Positions 1 to 8,086 of a stretch of 41,048 nt of DNA are shown here, piece by piece. Each line of letters opens with the position of its first letter. Position 1 is the stretch's first letter. The translations under genes were made by a program, and so were the position numbers. The DNA is taken from IMG/VR virus record IMGVR_UViG_3300034107_001011, positions 1-41,048 of that record; one strand, written 5' to 3'. Below the pieces are notes generated by a model. It worked only from the letters and a program-made list of their open reading frames with translations. It was not told the origin of the DNA and did no database searches. The stretch comes from a virus.

Positions 1-2
1 TT

Positions 3-56
3 ACCAAATACGCTCGCACAATAACCGTACCAACAGCCCCATACCCCAACGCATAA
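3..56 (+). CDS. C-terminal end of a gene truncated by the window start
   Basis: Frame 3 is open from the first bases and ends at TAA 54-56, giving a 17-residue tail. The next gene starts 9 bases later with AAGG about 8 bases upstream, the spacing seen between genes of this operon, so this is probably the end of a larger late gene. Its function cannot be told. The missing portal gene must lie outside the window, possibly upstream of here. Confidence 0.45.
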   Translation, partial: TKYARTITVPTAPYPNA

Positions 57-65
57 GGCGCAGTC

Positions 66-644
66 ATGCAATATTGCCAAGTCAATCCAAACGGTCAAAT
101 CTCCGGCCCACAGTGGCTACCACAGTCCTTCACGACTGTATCCAATTTCAACGCCCTCGACGATGCAAGTTTAGCCACATACGGCTATTACCCATACACC
201 TCGTCGCCCATACCATCGTTTAACCCTGCCACACAGCGACTCTCCCAGAGCTTTGCCTTTGACGGCACATCTGTGAGCGATACATGGGCGGTCATTAATC
301 TGACAGCGGAAGAACAGCAAGCATACGTCATTCAAAGGCTCACCGAAATCGGTAACGGCATCGGCTCATTTCTTGACCAAGCAGTGTCTGTCAAGCAATA
401 CGATTCCATCCTGTCAGCCACAAGCTGGACGCTCTCCAACATCACAACTTACAAGTCTGAAGGTGATGCCGCAATCGCTTATCGCGACTCCATCTGGAGT
501 CTGTTTTACAACATGGTTCAGGCTGTTCAGGCGGGTACTCAGGCTGTCCCTACGGTGGGCGAGTTCTTTGCATCCCTGCCACCACTCTGGCCAACAAACA
601 ACGGCAACGGAACAGCCAACGGAACAGCTAACGGGCCAATCTGA
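66..644 (+). CDS. Tail-fibre-associated protein, DUF4376-like C-terminal part
   Basis: A 192-aa protein. Roughly residues 80-175 show the pattern of small phage tail-fibre or fibre-assembly proteins: a segment ending in YDSILSATSW, then an EGDAAIAYRDSIWSLFYNMV-like helix, then a PTVGEFFASLPPLWP-like end. The last 15 residues are a low-complexity NGNGTANGTANG tail. It is the first complete gene of the late operon and overlaps the next start (TGATG). The resemblance is to a pattern I recall rather than a measured hit, so the role as a virion or fibre-assembly component is tentative. Confidence 0.55.
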   Translation: MQYCQVNPNGQISGPQWLPQSFTTVSNFNALDDASLATYGYYPYTSSPIPSFNPATQRLSQSFAFDGTSVSDTWAVINLTAEEQQAYVIQRLTEIGNGIGSFLDQAVSVKQYDSILSATSWTLSNITTYKSEGDAAIAYRDSIWSLFYNMVQAVQAGTQAVPTVGEFFASLPPLWPTNNGNGTANGTANGPI

Positions 645-853
645 TGACTTTCAGTGCTGCCGCCAAGAACTTTGTCTTTCTCATCACAGTTGCAATCTTG
701 TTGCTGATTGTTGATCTGATCAAGTGGCAAAGCGGCGGCGTGACATGGTCTGAAGCGATCTGGGAAGTCAATCAGCACAGTCTCAGCTTTGCACTCGGTG
801 TTGGAATCGTCCTGGGCCACTGCTTCACCGTTCCAAGAGGGCTATCCAAATGA
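644..853 (+). CDS. Small membrane protein, holin-like
   Basis: A 69-aa protein with two likely membrane segments, about residues 7-25 and 47-60, separated by a short polar loop. It is the first of three consecutive small hydrophobic or mixed genes ahead of a secreted protein and a protease. Size and topology fit a class II-type holin, but holins share little sequence, so the call rests on topology and context. The start overlaps the previous stop (TGATG). Confidence 0.5.
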   Translation: MTFSAAAKNFVFLITVAILLLIVDLIKWQSGGVTWSEAIWEVNQHSLSFALGVGIVLGHCFTVPRGLSK

Positions 854-1095
854 CTGGCAGAGAATTTCTTGACTGGATGCTAGGCAGACAAAAGCCAAGC
901 CTTGAAGAAATGGCTAAACGTCTAGCACGCCAAAAGGCTATTGAGCGGTATTCCGTGGATTCCAGACGGCATGCCCAATTGGTCACCCAGCTCGTCAATG
1001 TGCCTCCACCAGTGTTCCAACACTATCTGGACGATCCAAATTACGTCTGGAACCCCAGCGTCATCCCAGTACCACCTAAACCAAGGCCGATCTGA
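850..1095 (+). CDS. Small basic protein of unknown function
   Basis: An 81-aa protein not recognised. The N-terminal half is rich in Lys and Arg and predicted helical; the C-terminus is Pro-rich (VPPPVFQHYLDD, then VIPVPPKPRPI). It overlaps the previous gene by 4 bases (ATGA), indicating translational coupling inside the membrane-protein cluster. No signal peptide or membrane segment is visible. It may be a spanin-like or accessory lysis factor only by position. Confidence 0.6.
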   Translation: MTGREFLDWMLGRQKPSLEEMAKRLARQKAIERYSVDSRRHAQLVTQLVNVPPPVFQHYLDDPNYVWNPSVIPVPPKPRPI

Positions 1096-1108
1096 AACAG
1101 GAGAATTG

Positions 1109-1372
1109 ATGATGAGTGACGACGATTTAAAGGGATTGCCATCGGTTTATGGATATCTAAATATCCAAGAGTTGTCGAAAACTTTGCTAAATGCGCTTCA
1201 GGTCGGGAGTTTTTCTGCTTTCGCGCTCACCTTGCTGACCGTTATACTGGATAACGCGAATGCGATTTACGTTGGGCCTAAAGCAGCACTTGTCATCTCG
1301 ATAGCCTCTATGCTAGCTACCGTGCTAAGGGCGCGACAAGTCGGATCAAGATATCTACATGAAGGCGAATAA
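1109..1372 (+). CDS. Two-segment membrane protein, holin-like
   Basis: An 87-aa protein with two hydrophobic stretches, about residues 30-47 and 55-72, and a basic C-terminus. AGGAG lies 5 bases before the first ATG (1109) and 8 before a second in-frame ATG (1112), so either may be used. Together with the 644 and 1375 genes it forms a run of small membrane proteins beside the C1A protease gene, which is why a holin/antiholin role is suggested. Confidence 0.55.
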   Translation: MMSDDDLKGLPSVYGYLNIQELSKTLLNALQVGSFSAFALTLLTVILDNANAIYVGPKAALVISIASMLATVLRARQVGSRYLHEGE

Positions 1373-1374
1373 GC

Positions 1375-1659
1375 ATGACAGGTGACGAACATCAACTGCA
1401 AGATCTCGGCTGGCTCGCGGCACCGATGTGGATGCTCCTTTCCGCTGTTGAAATTGCTGGTGCTGTTTCCGAACCTGTCAAGCCTGCCATGAGCCTTGCT
1501 CACCACCTGATAGATGCCCTGCCGGGCTTGATTGCCGCAGGTATAGGCATACTTCACTGGTGGTCTATCAATAAGTACCGCGAAAAGAAGCTCGAAAACG
1601 AGTTGAAAATCGCTGAACTTGAGGTGCAACCGCGCCGCCGACCCGGCCCATCGTCGTGA
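1375..1659 (+). CDS. Small membrane protein with cytoplasmic coiled tail
   Basis: A 94-aa protein with one or two hydrophobic segments (about residues 11-32 and 46-63) followed by a charged helix rich in Lys and Glu and an RRRPG end. It starts 2 bases after the previous stop. The topology fits a holin or a membrane anchor for a lysis factor. A perfect 12-bp hairpin follows shortly after the stop. Confidence 0.55.
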   Translation: MTGDEHQLQDLGWLAAPMWMLLSAVEIAGAVSEPVKPAMSLAHHLIDALPGLIAAGIGILHWWSINKYREKKLENELKIAELEVQPRRRPGPSS

Positions 1660-1687
1660 GACGAAAGGTCGGTTACTTCCAGGCAAG

Positions 1688-1715
1688 ATGTTCCCGAAAT
1701 CTGTTTCGGGAACAT
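1688..1715 (+). terminator. Perfect 12-bp hairpin after the membrane-protein cluster
   Basis: ATGTTCCCGAAA pairs with TTTCGGGAACAT around a four-base TCTG loop. No T-run follows on either strand, so it is not a textbook intrinsic terminator; it could pause RNA polymerase, stabilise upstream mRNA or block exonucleases between 1375-1659 and the gene at 1753. Confidence 0.5.
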
Positions 1716-1752
1716 ACCTTAAGTCTCTATCCCAAGAAGGGTAAGGTGATCT

Positions 1753-1995
1753 TTGTTCGCTGAGTACCTGATCTATACCGTTCAGTCATGCCAGACAGGG
1801 CAATGCCCAGTTGCCAAGGAATCCTCGGTGGTTGCCACAACGACCACCACAATCGAGCAAAAAGGGGTCACGGTTCAATTCCGGCCTCCCCGACCGATCA
1901 ACGGCAAGCCACGACCACCAAGAGCGTTAATCGTCAAACCAAGGCTGTTTGGGCCAAGGTTGATTTATCTCCAGCCAGTCGAGGATGCCAAATGA
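1753..1995 (+). CDS. Small Pro/Arg-rich protein with a Cys pair, TTG start
   Basis: An 80-aa protein not recognised. The only sensible start in this frame is TTG, preceded by AAGGGTAAGG at good distance. An SCQTGQC cysteine pair sits near residue 12, a Thr-rich stretch follows, and the second half is a Pro/Arg-rich tail (FRPPRP, KPRPPRA). The stop overlaps the next ATG by 4 bases, which supports its being translated. No signal peptide is clear. Confidence 0.5.
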   Translation: MFAEYLIYTVQSCQTGQCPVAKESSVVATTTTTIEQKGVTVQFRPPRPINGKPRPPRALIVKPRLFGPRLIYLQPVEDAK

Positions 1996-2180
1996 TCAGC
2001 AAGATCATCATCCGGTTGCTGACGCCCATCATCGTAGAGGTGATCCGCGAACTGCTTTCCAAGCTAGCCAACGGTGAGCTAGTCTCTATCGACGAATCCA
2101 GCGTCAAAACAGCGATGAACCAGCGTGAAGACTCGATTCAGTCCCAACTTAAATCTGTAAAGTGGGATGTAGGATTATGA
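1992..2180 (+). CDS. Small amphipathic or membrane-associated protein
   Basis: A 62-aa protein starting with a hydrophobic/amphipathic helix (MISKIIIRLLTPIIVEVI) and ending with a charged helix. It is coupled at both ends by ATGA overlaps, so it belongs to the same transcript as the secreted protein and the protease. Function unknown; a membrane-binding role is inferred from the N-terminus. Confidence 0.55.
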   Translation: MISKIIIRLLTPIIVEVIRELLSKLANGELVSIDESSVKTAMNQREDSIQSQLKSVKWDVGL

Positions 2181-2707
2181 AGCGAATCATTGCCGTTTGC
2201 CTTGCGTTGGTTCTGGCTATGGGTGCCTCCCCGATGGATTTGGGGAACATTCAGAGTCGATCTTTGCCAGTTTTATCAGAGCCTAGTTGGACGTTCTCTG
2301 ATGCTGGAAGCACGTATTTCATAGGCAAGTTAAGCGGCAATGTCATTATTGTGAGATCGGGGGACAACCCGTCCCCCGCTCCCATACCTCCACCGATTCC
2401 TGACGAGAACAAGCCAGTCCCAATCGCTGGTGCCAAGTGGTTTAGCGTGATTGTCGATGCCAACAAGCCGGAGCAACAGGCATGGCGAACCGATGCAAAA
2501 TTGCGAAAGGCTCTGTCAGATCGAGGGATCGAGTTCAGGTCGTATACAAGCGAGGAAGCGGACATAAACACACTCGGCTTTCAGACTATCGTTGGGCAAA
2601 CAGGCATGCCGTGCGTGATTGTTCAGGGCGAGATGGGAAACACTTTGAAGTCGATCAGCCCGAAGACGATTGATGATATCCAAAAGATTGCCGAGGTACT
2701 CAAATGA
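2177..2707 (+). CDS. Secreted thioredoxin-fold-like protein
   Basis: A 176-aa protein. The start at 2177 overlaps the previous stop and gives a clear signal peptide: Lys-Arg, then a hydrophobic core (IIAVCLALVLAMGAS) with cleavage likely near residue 18-22. A Pro-rich linker follows near residues 70-85, then a domain of about 90 residues with an alternating beta/helix pattern ending in a GQTGMPCVIV segment, resembling a thioredoxin-fold core with a cis-Pro region but without a CxxC pair. It is ATGA-coupled to the cysteine protease, suggesting joint action in the cell envelope. The fold call is visual only. Confidence 0.5.
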   Translation: MKRIIAVCLALVLAMGASPMDLGNIQSRSLPVLSEPSWTFSDAGSTYFIGKLSGNVIIVRSGDNPSPAPIPPPIPDENKPVPIAGAKWFSVIVDANKPEQQAWRTDAKLRKALSDRGIEFRSYTSEEADINTLGFQTIVGQTGMPCVIVQGEMGNTLKSISPKTIDDIQKIAEVLK

Positions 2708-3498
2708 GCCTTGATGTATGGATAGTACCCAACGGCGATCCACGGTTCCTCGGCAGTTTCCCTGCCCCTAACGGACTTAAACTTTCAACGAAATTCGTCT
2801 TACCTGATTTGCTCGATTCCGAAATCAAAGAGTTCGATTTACGAACTAACCCAGGCTATCCCGTATGCGTCAAAGATCAAAACGGCAGGGGTGCTTGCAA
2901 CGGTCATGCCGCAGCGTCGAGCTTTGAAGATGCTTGGTGGATCGCAGGGCAACCGTATAAACCCATGTCAGCATGGTCAATTTATGCGCCTTTGTGCAAC
3001 GGATGGGACGTTGGCTCAAGTATTGCAGAGGCATTGCAGCTGCTCCAAGAAAAAGGCGTCTCAGAAGAGGCTCTGGTTCCCTATGGCACCATCAATCCCA
3101 ACAATTTGAGCCGGGCGGCTTTAACCAATCGTGGACGATACCGGATTGAAATTGGTTGCAAGCTGACCTCATTTCGAGATATGGTTGTCGCTTCGCATAT
3201 GCGGTTGCCGTTTAACTTTTCCGTTCCCGTAAATAGTGGATTCAACAATCTTGACGCTGAAGGCGTACCTAACAACAGGCCCGGCGTTCACAATCATGCT
3301 GTTTCTGGTGGATTTGCCTTGAAATGGTCGGCCAAGTACAAATGGTTGATCCCAACACGCAATTCCTGGTCGGAAAAATGGGGCTTGAAAGGTTACTTCA
3401 ATACCGCTGAAAAGACGGTACAAGGCACGCATTTTGATGCTTATTGCGTCATGGCGACAATCACCGACCCAGAAGGCTTGCCTCCAGCAATCAGGTAA
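2704..3498 (+). CDS. Papain-like (C1A family) cysteine protease
   Basis: A 264-aa protein with the C1A catalytic set in order. The oxyanion Gln and nucleophile lie in DQNGRGACNGHA (Q59, C65), the catalytic His in VHNHAVSGG (H198), and the Asn in TRNSWSEKWGLKGYF (N220), where papain has NSWGxxWGxxGY. The length matches a mature C1 peptidase with a short N-terminal extension and no signal peptide. It follows several small membrane proteins and a secreted protein, where phages usually place the endolysin, and no muramidase or amidase is seen in the window. A lytic role against a protein-rich envelope is inferred; virion proteolysis is the alternative. Confidence 0.85.
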   Translation: MSLDVWIVPNGDPRFLGSFPAPNGLKLSTKFVLPDLLDSEIKEFDLRTNPGYPVCVKDQNGRGACNGHAAASSFEDAWWIAGQPYKPMSAWSIYAPLCNGWDVGSSIAEALQLLQEKGVSEEALVPYGTINPNNLSRAALTNRGRYRIEIGCKLTSFRDMVVASHMRLPFNFSVPVNSGFNNLDAEGVPNNRPGVHNHAVSGGFALKWSAKYKWLIPTRNSWSEKWGLKGYFNTAEKTVQGTHFDAYCVMATITDPEGLPPAIR

Positions 3499-3577
3499 GT
3501 TTTTCCGGTTTTACATTTCGTAGCATCAACATACCCAGATATTCTTGAATGAGAATATAAACAATGGGGTATGTATC

Positions 3578-4336
3578 ATGCCAGAGCTAGAGAAGGTCTA
3601 CAAGCAGTCACTCATTCTGGAACGCTCCACAGATAACCCCTCAGGTGGTTTTTCTGGCTATGGCAGCGTTTTTCATACGCTTGACTTCCACGGCGACATC
3701 GTTGCCAAGGGTGCTTACAAGGATGATATACCCCGATTCCTGAAATCGGGCTTTGTAGGTGGCCCAGACCACAATCACGCCAACCCCATTGGCCGATTCA
3801 AGACGGCATCCGAGGATGAGCGTGGCCTTTATGTCGAAGCTGTTTTCTCGTCTACTGCGTTTGCCCAAGAGGCTCGCACAAACATTTCGGAAGAAGTCGT
3901 CAAGTTCCTCTCAGTAGGCATCATGCCGTTACAGGTCAAGCGGTTCAAGACCAAGAATGAGGTTTTGAAATACTGGACTGAAAACGGTTATAAGCCAACG
4001 GAAGAAGAAGTTGTGCGTGCTGAGGGTGGTGCCAGGTTGATCAAGCGAGCCAGGTTGCTCGAGATTAGTCCAACAGCCTTACCAGCAAACGAGAACGCTG
4101 AAATTACAAGTTACAAAGCTGGGCGAATGATATCGGCCAGTAACGTGGACTTAATCAATCAGTCGGTTACTGAAATGAAAATGTCAATACAGAGGCTGGA
4201 GGACTTGGTAGCCAGTGTGGTTGCCGCTCAAGCCAAAGAGGAAGCGGAAGAAGCATCTGAGATCACTGTGATCAATGATCCGCTGGAAGTTTTCGAGGTC
4301 ACTTTAGCCTCTTTCAAATCATTTATCGAAGGATAA
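3578..4336 (+). CDS. HK97-type prohead maturation protease
   Basis: A 252-aa protein of the U35/HK97 prohead protease family (herpesvirus assemblin fold). A GYGSVFHTLDFHGDIVAKGAY start is followed by GPDHNHANPIGRF, which holds the catalytic His (H65 or H67), and VKFLSVGIMP, which holds the nucleophile Ser (S112). The typical LLEISPTALPANENA segment follows. It cleaves the scaffolding delta domain of the capsid protein encoded 6 bases downstream. ATG 3578 is preferred over the upstream TTG at 3545 because GGGG precedes it and similarity begins there. The last 60 residues are acidic and helical. Confidence 0.92.
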   Translation: MPELEKVYKQSLILERSTDNPSGGFSGYGSVFHTLDFHGDIVAKGAYKDDIPRFLKSGFVGGPDHNHANPIGRFKTASEDERGLYVEAVFSSTAFAQEARTNISEEVVKFLSVGIMPLQVKRFKTKNEVLKYWTENGYKPTEEEVVRAEGGARLIKRARLLEISPTALPANENAEITSYKAGRMISASNVDLINQSVTEMKMSIQRLEDLVASVVAAQAKEEAEEASEITVINDPLEVFEVTLASFKSFIEG

Positions 4337-4342
4337 ACAACG

Positions 4343-5668
4343 ATGAGTACACTACGATTGAAAGCCGATTTCAAGTCGGCTCTGGCCGAAGCTGAAGCTC
4401 TGAAACTCAAGGATAATCGCGACGATACTGATGTCGCACGGTTCAAGCATCTTGCTGAGACCACCTTGCCAGCCCTCAAATCTCAGATCGAAGCGCAAGA
4501 ATCTGTGGATGCATTTTCACTCGATTCCTATGCCGATCTCACCAACAAGTCTGTTGGCACGCCATATAGCGCGGGCCGCGCCGCTGGTTCCGTTCGTGTT
4601 TCAGCCGATGGAGAAGCCGAAGATTTTGGGCCAGGTTCGCTGACAGATCGTCAGTTCAAGAACATCTCAAAGCCGGAATACAAGAAAGCGTTTCGCGCCT
4701 TCCTGCACTACGGCGAAGACAAGATTCGCGACCGCTACCCGTCTACCTTCAAAGCTCTTGTTGAAGGCATTGATGAAGGTGCTGGGTTCTTCGTTCCCCC
4801 AGATATGCTCTCCGAAGTCATTCAACGCAAGCCTGCCCCAACAAGCATGCGTGGCCGAGTTCGTCAGATCTCAACCACATCTAACCGTGTGACGATGCTG
4901 CGGACAAAGTACTATGATCCGATCTACACATCGCCTATCACAGGGCAGTGGACGGGTGAGGCTGGCAATCCTGCTGAGTCGGCAGTACCAACCTTTGGTG
5001 AATGGCAGATCCCAATCCATGAGTACATGGGTCGTCTGTCCCTCTCCAACACCCTGATCGACGATTCAGGATTCTCTATCGAAGGTTATCTGGGCCAAGA
5101 AATTGGCAACTGGATGGATCTTCACTATGAGCAGTTTCTGACCAACGGTACTGGTATCGGCCAGCCTAAGGGTGTTTGGGCAACGGCAGGACTGCCGCTT
5201 GGCCCAGGTGCGCCGGGTTCTGTTCAAACTGCTGCTTCTGGCGTACTTGATCCCGATGTTGTCAAATCCATGCGGTTTAACATCTTACCTCAGTACGAAC
5301 AGAAGAACTTTTCGTTCATCATGAACCAAAGCTCGGCCAAGGTCATCAGCCTGATGAAGTCAACGGGTGGCGTTTACCTGTTCCAGCGGGGACAGAACTA
5401 TCCCGGCATCGTCGAGCCAGTACCTGATTCCGTAGACGGTTTCCCAATCGTTTACAACCAGTTCGCACCTGATATTGCTGCTGGTAGCTATCCGATCCTG
5501 TTCGGCTCGCTACAGGGCATGTTCATGCCACAGCGTCTCGGTCTCACCATGCGGGTTCTCAACGAAATCGAAGCAGTCAACAATCGCCGGGTATACCTCT
5601 TCCGTTTGCGATGGGGTTCTGACCTGATTCAAGAGCAATATCTGAAGTTCTTGCAAATCAAACCTTGA
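4343..5668 (+). CDS. Major capsid protein, HK97 fold
   Basis: A 441-aa protein. Residues 1-105 are highly charged and helical, the expected scaffolding delta domain. The core begins near residue 115, with the typical EGIDEGAGFFVPPDMLSEVI turn at 141-160, then beta-rich segments and a C-terminal region (RVLNEIEAVNNRRVYLFRLRWGSDLI) common to HK97-like capsids. It lies directly after its protease, with GAAGGA before the start. The gene is followed at once by a copy of the TGTCAACGCT motif. Confidence 0.93.
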   Translation: MSTLRLKADFKSALAEAEALKLKDNRDDTDVARFKHLAETTLPALKSQIEAQESVDAFSLDSYADLTNKSVGTPYSAGRAAGSVRVSADGEAEDFGPGSLTDRQFKNISKPEYKKAFRAFLHYGEDKIRDRYPSTFKALVEGIDEGAGFFVPPDMLSEVIQRKPAPTSMRGRVRQISTTSNRVTMLRTKYYDPIYTSPITGQWTGEAGNPAESAVPTFGEWQIPIHEYMGRLSLSNTLIDDSGFSIEGYLGQEIGNWMDLHYEQFLTNGTGIGQPKGVWATAGLPLGPGAPGSVQTAASGVLDPDVVKSMRFNILPQYEQKNFSFIMNQSSAKVISLMKSTGGVYLFQRGQNYPGIVEPVPDSVDGFPIVYNQFAPDIAAGSYPILFGSLQGMFMPQRLGLTMRVLNEIEAVNNRRVYLFRLRWGSDLIQEQYLKFLQIKP

Positions 5669-5669
5669 T

Positions 5670-5689
5670 TGTCAACGCTATGACCAAAC
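5670..5689 (+). promoter_or_regulatory. Stoperator-like motif copy 1, after the capsid gene
   Basis: An exact TGTCAACGCT (5670-5679) followed by ATGACCAAAC begins 2 bases after the capsid stop codon. It reads along the coding strand. No -10 box is correctly spaced from the TTGACA on the other strand, so this copy is not a promoter. A small GGATCA/TGATCC hairpin follows at about 5696-5711. Confidence 0.7.
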
Positions 5690-5743
5690 CGTGGGGATCA
5701 TTTTGATCCTCGCGGCTTTATCTATACGAAAGAGGTATGACCC

Positions 5744-6181
5744 ATGAATGCTCCTAGTCAGATTTCCAGCCATGTTCAAGTTCGCAACCTGACGTTTACT
5801 TCTGGGAACAGCAACTCGATTGACTTGCTGAATTTCCGTAACGTCCTGTTCTGTGTCAGCTACAGTGCTGGCGCATCCACATTGACAATGCAGGCATCGC
5901 CTGATGGCACCACCTGGACGACCGTCCAGCCGGGCTATTACACAAGCAGCACGGTGACCTCTCCAACCAGCGGTACCAGCGCGAACCTGACTGCATCGGC
6001 AACAGCCACTGCCGGGCAATTTCTTGCCGTCTCGCTGAACCGTCCTCTGTCAACCCAGCGATATTTCCGAGTTGTTGCAACGGGAACGACCACAGGTGGT
6101 GTTGCTCTTCTGGGCAATCCGCTCTTGTCGGCCCCTACTCAGCCCGATTTTGCTGTCGCCGAAACCAAAGGCACGTATTGA
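5744..6181 (+). CDS. Capsid decoration or head-fibre-like protein
   Basis: A 145-aa Thr/Ser/Ala-rich protein with predicted beta-strands and no helices; no catalytic motif. The pattern ASPDGTTWTTVQPG then LNRPLSTQRYFRVVATGT resembles single-domain beta-sandwich surface proteins. Its position directly after the major capsid gene is where decoration/cement proteins are encoded in HK97-like phages. GAAAGAGG precedes the ATG. Function is inferred from position and composition. Confidence 0.6.
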   Translation: MNAPSQISSHVQVRNLTFTSGNSNSIDLLNFRNVLFCVSYSAGASTLTMQASPDGTTWTTVQPGYYTSSTVTSPTSGTSANLTASATATAGQFLAVSLNRPLSTQRYFRVVATGTTTGGVALLGNPLLSAPTQPDFAVAETKGTY

Positions 6182-6211
6182 TTTAAAGGTGCGCTCCACC
6201 TTTCGCTGGAG

Positions 6212-6235
6212 GGATGGGAGGATTTCCTCCCGTCC
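6212..6235 (+). terminator. 10-bp hairpin between decoration and connector genes
   Basis: GGATGGGAGG pairs with CCTCCCGTCC (one G-T pair) around ATTT. Only a weak T-rich stretch (TTCTGGTTTA) follows, so partial termination that lowers expression of the neck genes relative to the capsid genes is plausible. A true full stop is unlikely because the operon continues. Confidence 0.45.
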
Positions 6236-6262
6236 TTCTGGTTTATCCTGACTGGAGATAGC

Positions 6263-6916
6263 ATGAGCCTGATCACAGACGCAGAATTATTGGCATATGT
6301 TCCCGATCTCTCGTCGGTGAGTCAACCTATTCGTGCAACCTACATCAACGCAGCATCTGACGCTATTGAGCGATATTGCAATCGCCAGTTCAGCTATAAC
6401 CAAGTCACAGAGCGAATCGCTACGGGTAGCTTGACAAGGCTTTACCTGAAGCTCTACCCAGTCGATTATATCATCAGCATTTCGCTTTATTCGCTATCAC
6501 CAGCAGCATGTACGTCCTATCCGGCGAGCAACGATGATGCCACCAACATGCAAGAGACTCTGATCTCATGCAACACGCCATATACGCTCGATAAATCCAA
6601 CGGCATGGTCAATTTGTTTCCCTCCAGCTTACCCATTGTGACATGGTATGCCAGCCGAGAGGTACACCGGGTTGTCACTTACTGTGGTGGCTTTAAGGAG
6701 ATCCCAGACTCCATCAAACTGGCAACCGCATTGCTGACCAAGCAGCAGATCAACGCCAGCCAAGTTGACCCATACATGAAGAGCGAAAAGATCGGCGATT
6801 ACTCGTATGAGTCCTTTGGCACGCCAGATTCCATGGTCGGCCTATCCATCTTTAACGGCTCGGTGATTTCGCAACTGATTGCACCATACAAGCGTTTGGG
6901 AGCAAATGGCTTATGA
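6263..6916 (+). CDS. Head-tail connector (gp6-like adaptor)
   Basis: A 217-aa protein. The start LITDAELLAYVPDLS, then INAASDAIERYCNRQF, is the typical N-terminus of phage gp6/gp15-type adaptor proteins that bind the portal ring: a first helix, then an A..IE.YCNR.F motif. The C-terminus (residues about 150-200) carries the later helix (SIKLATALLTKQQIN) of the same family. It is ATGA-coupled to the next neck gene and preceded by GGAGATAGC. Confidence 0.8.
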   Translation: MSLITDAELLAYVPDLSSVSQPIRATYINAASDAIERYCNRQFSYNQVTERIATGSLTRLYLKLYPVDYIISISLYSLSPAACTSYPASNDDATNMQETLISCNTPYTLDKSNGMVNLFPSSLPIVTWYASREVHRVVTYCGGFKEIPDSIKLATALLTKQQINASQVDPYMKSEKIGDYSYESFGTPDSMVGLSIFNGSVISQLIAPYKRLGANGL

Positions 6917-7236
6917 GCCTCAGGAAATTCATGCGACAGGTTGCAGGGATATTCACGCTTCAATCGGCCAAGGATACCTCTGGTGGCGTATATCAGACCT
7001 GGGTTCAGCAGGATCAAGTTCCCTGCCTTGTTCGACCAGTCTCTGGTGGCGTTGAACGCGAGATGTCCAAAGATGGCTCTGCCGCAACACACATCATTTA
7101 TCTGATGGGATCTTGGCCTTTGGATGCCAGCAATCAGATCCATGTTGGCGCGAATATCTATAACGTCATCCGAGCCAAAGATATCAATTCGCTGGGGCAT
7201 CATACCGAAATCGAATGCCTTCTGGAAACGAGCTAG
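6913..7236 (+). CDS. Head closure / head-tail joining protein
   Basis: A 107-aa protein with the small beta-barrel pattern of SPP1 gp16-like stoppers: DTSGGVYQTWVQQDQVPCLVRPV near the start and a SNQIHVGANIYNVIRAKDI segment near the end, where the family has a conserved D-x-I..G..Y.V strand pair. It acts under the connector ring and seals the head after packaging. It overlaps the connector gene by 4 bases. Confidence 0.75.
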   Translation: MSLRKFMRQVAGIFTLQSAKDTSGGVYQTWVQQDQVPCLVRPVSGGVEREMSKDGSAATHIIYLMGSWPLDASNQIHVGANIYNVIRAKDINSLGHHTEIECLLETS

Positions 7237-7238
7237 CC

Positions 7239-8084
7239 ATGGGAATCAACGATGCCCTAAATTTTCTGACTCAAAATGCCGTAACGGTGACTGGCAAAGG
7301 CAAAGGTTTGCTTCAGGGTGGTGGCAGAACGATCAGCATGAGCCAGCAGGAGTTTGACCGGGCCAACAAGGTTGCCTTGGATGCAGTCGCCACATTTGCC
7401 GTTTCTGCCGTCAAGAGCATGCTTTCTCGACCATTTCCCCCGTCATCCGCGCCAGGCGATTCACCAGCACGCAGAACAGGTACGTTGCGAGATTCCATCC
7501 ACTGGCGTGTAGGGCGATCCAGCAGGCAGTTTCCAGGCCCAGTCCCAAGGGATATGTCTCCTGCATCGATCAAGCGATTCAAGGCTGATGATCCTGACAA
7601 ATACGGTTGGTATAAAGAAATCAAGAATCGTGCATATAAAGATAGGTCGATCATTCAGCCATATCCAAAAGCTGATGTTGCAAGGGATATCGTTCGTGTG
7701 ATTGAGGTTGATCCCAGTGCGCCTGATCGCTCTGATCGGCAAAGACTGGAGTATTATAGCTATTACCTCGAAACAGGATGGCATAGCAATCGGAATAAGC
7801 AGTTTCGCGATAAAGGCACAAAGAATGCGGCACCTGTAAGGGTGAATACGGCACGCCCACAGCGAAACACCAGTATTGGTGGCTGGAATCCACCTCGCCC
7901 TTATTTGATGAAATTGGCTCGCCCCAATTACAAAGCGGCGATGGAAGTCTTATATCAACAAGTGTTGATGCGTGAACTACCCATGAATTTGCGAAGTTTA
8001 GCATTTCGCGCACGCCTTACGGTGACCTACAATCATTCATTACGAGTGCCGTATGTCTCAAACAACAAGGCTTTACTGGATTAA
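7239..8084 (+). CDS. Neck / tail completion protein, HK97 gp10-like
   Basis: A 281-aa protein, long for this family (usually 130-160 aa). Family features are the ARRTGTLRDSIHWRVG segment (residues about 76-91), a YYSYYLETGWH segment near 178-188 and a NPPRPYLMKLARP end near 223-235. The extra length lies in an N-terminal helix and an insert at residues 110-165. ATG 7239 is chosen over 7215, which would overlap the previous gene by 22 bases without a better ribosome site. Confidence 0.72.
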   Translation: MGINDALNFLTQNAVTVTGKGKGLLQGGGRTISMSQQEFDRANKVALDAVATFAVSAVKSMLSRPFPPSSAPGDSPARRTGTLRDSIHWRVGRSSRQFPGPVPRDMSPASIKRFKADDPDKYGWYKEIKNRAYKDRSIIQPYPKADVARDIVRVIEVDPSAPDRSDRQRLEYYSYYLETGWHSNRNKQFRDKGTKNAAPVRVNTARPQRNTSIGGWNPPRPYLMKLARPNYKAAMEVLYQQVLMRELPMNLRSLAFRARLTVTYNHSLRVPYVSNNKALLD

Positions 8085-8086
8085 TC

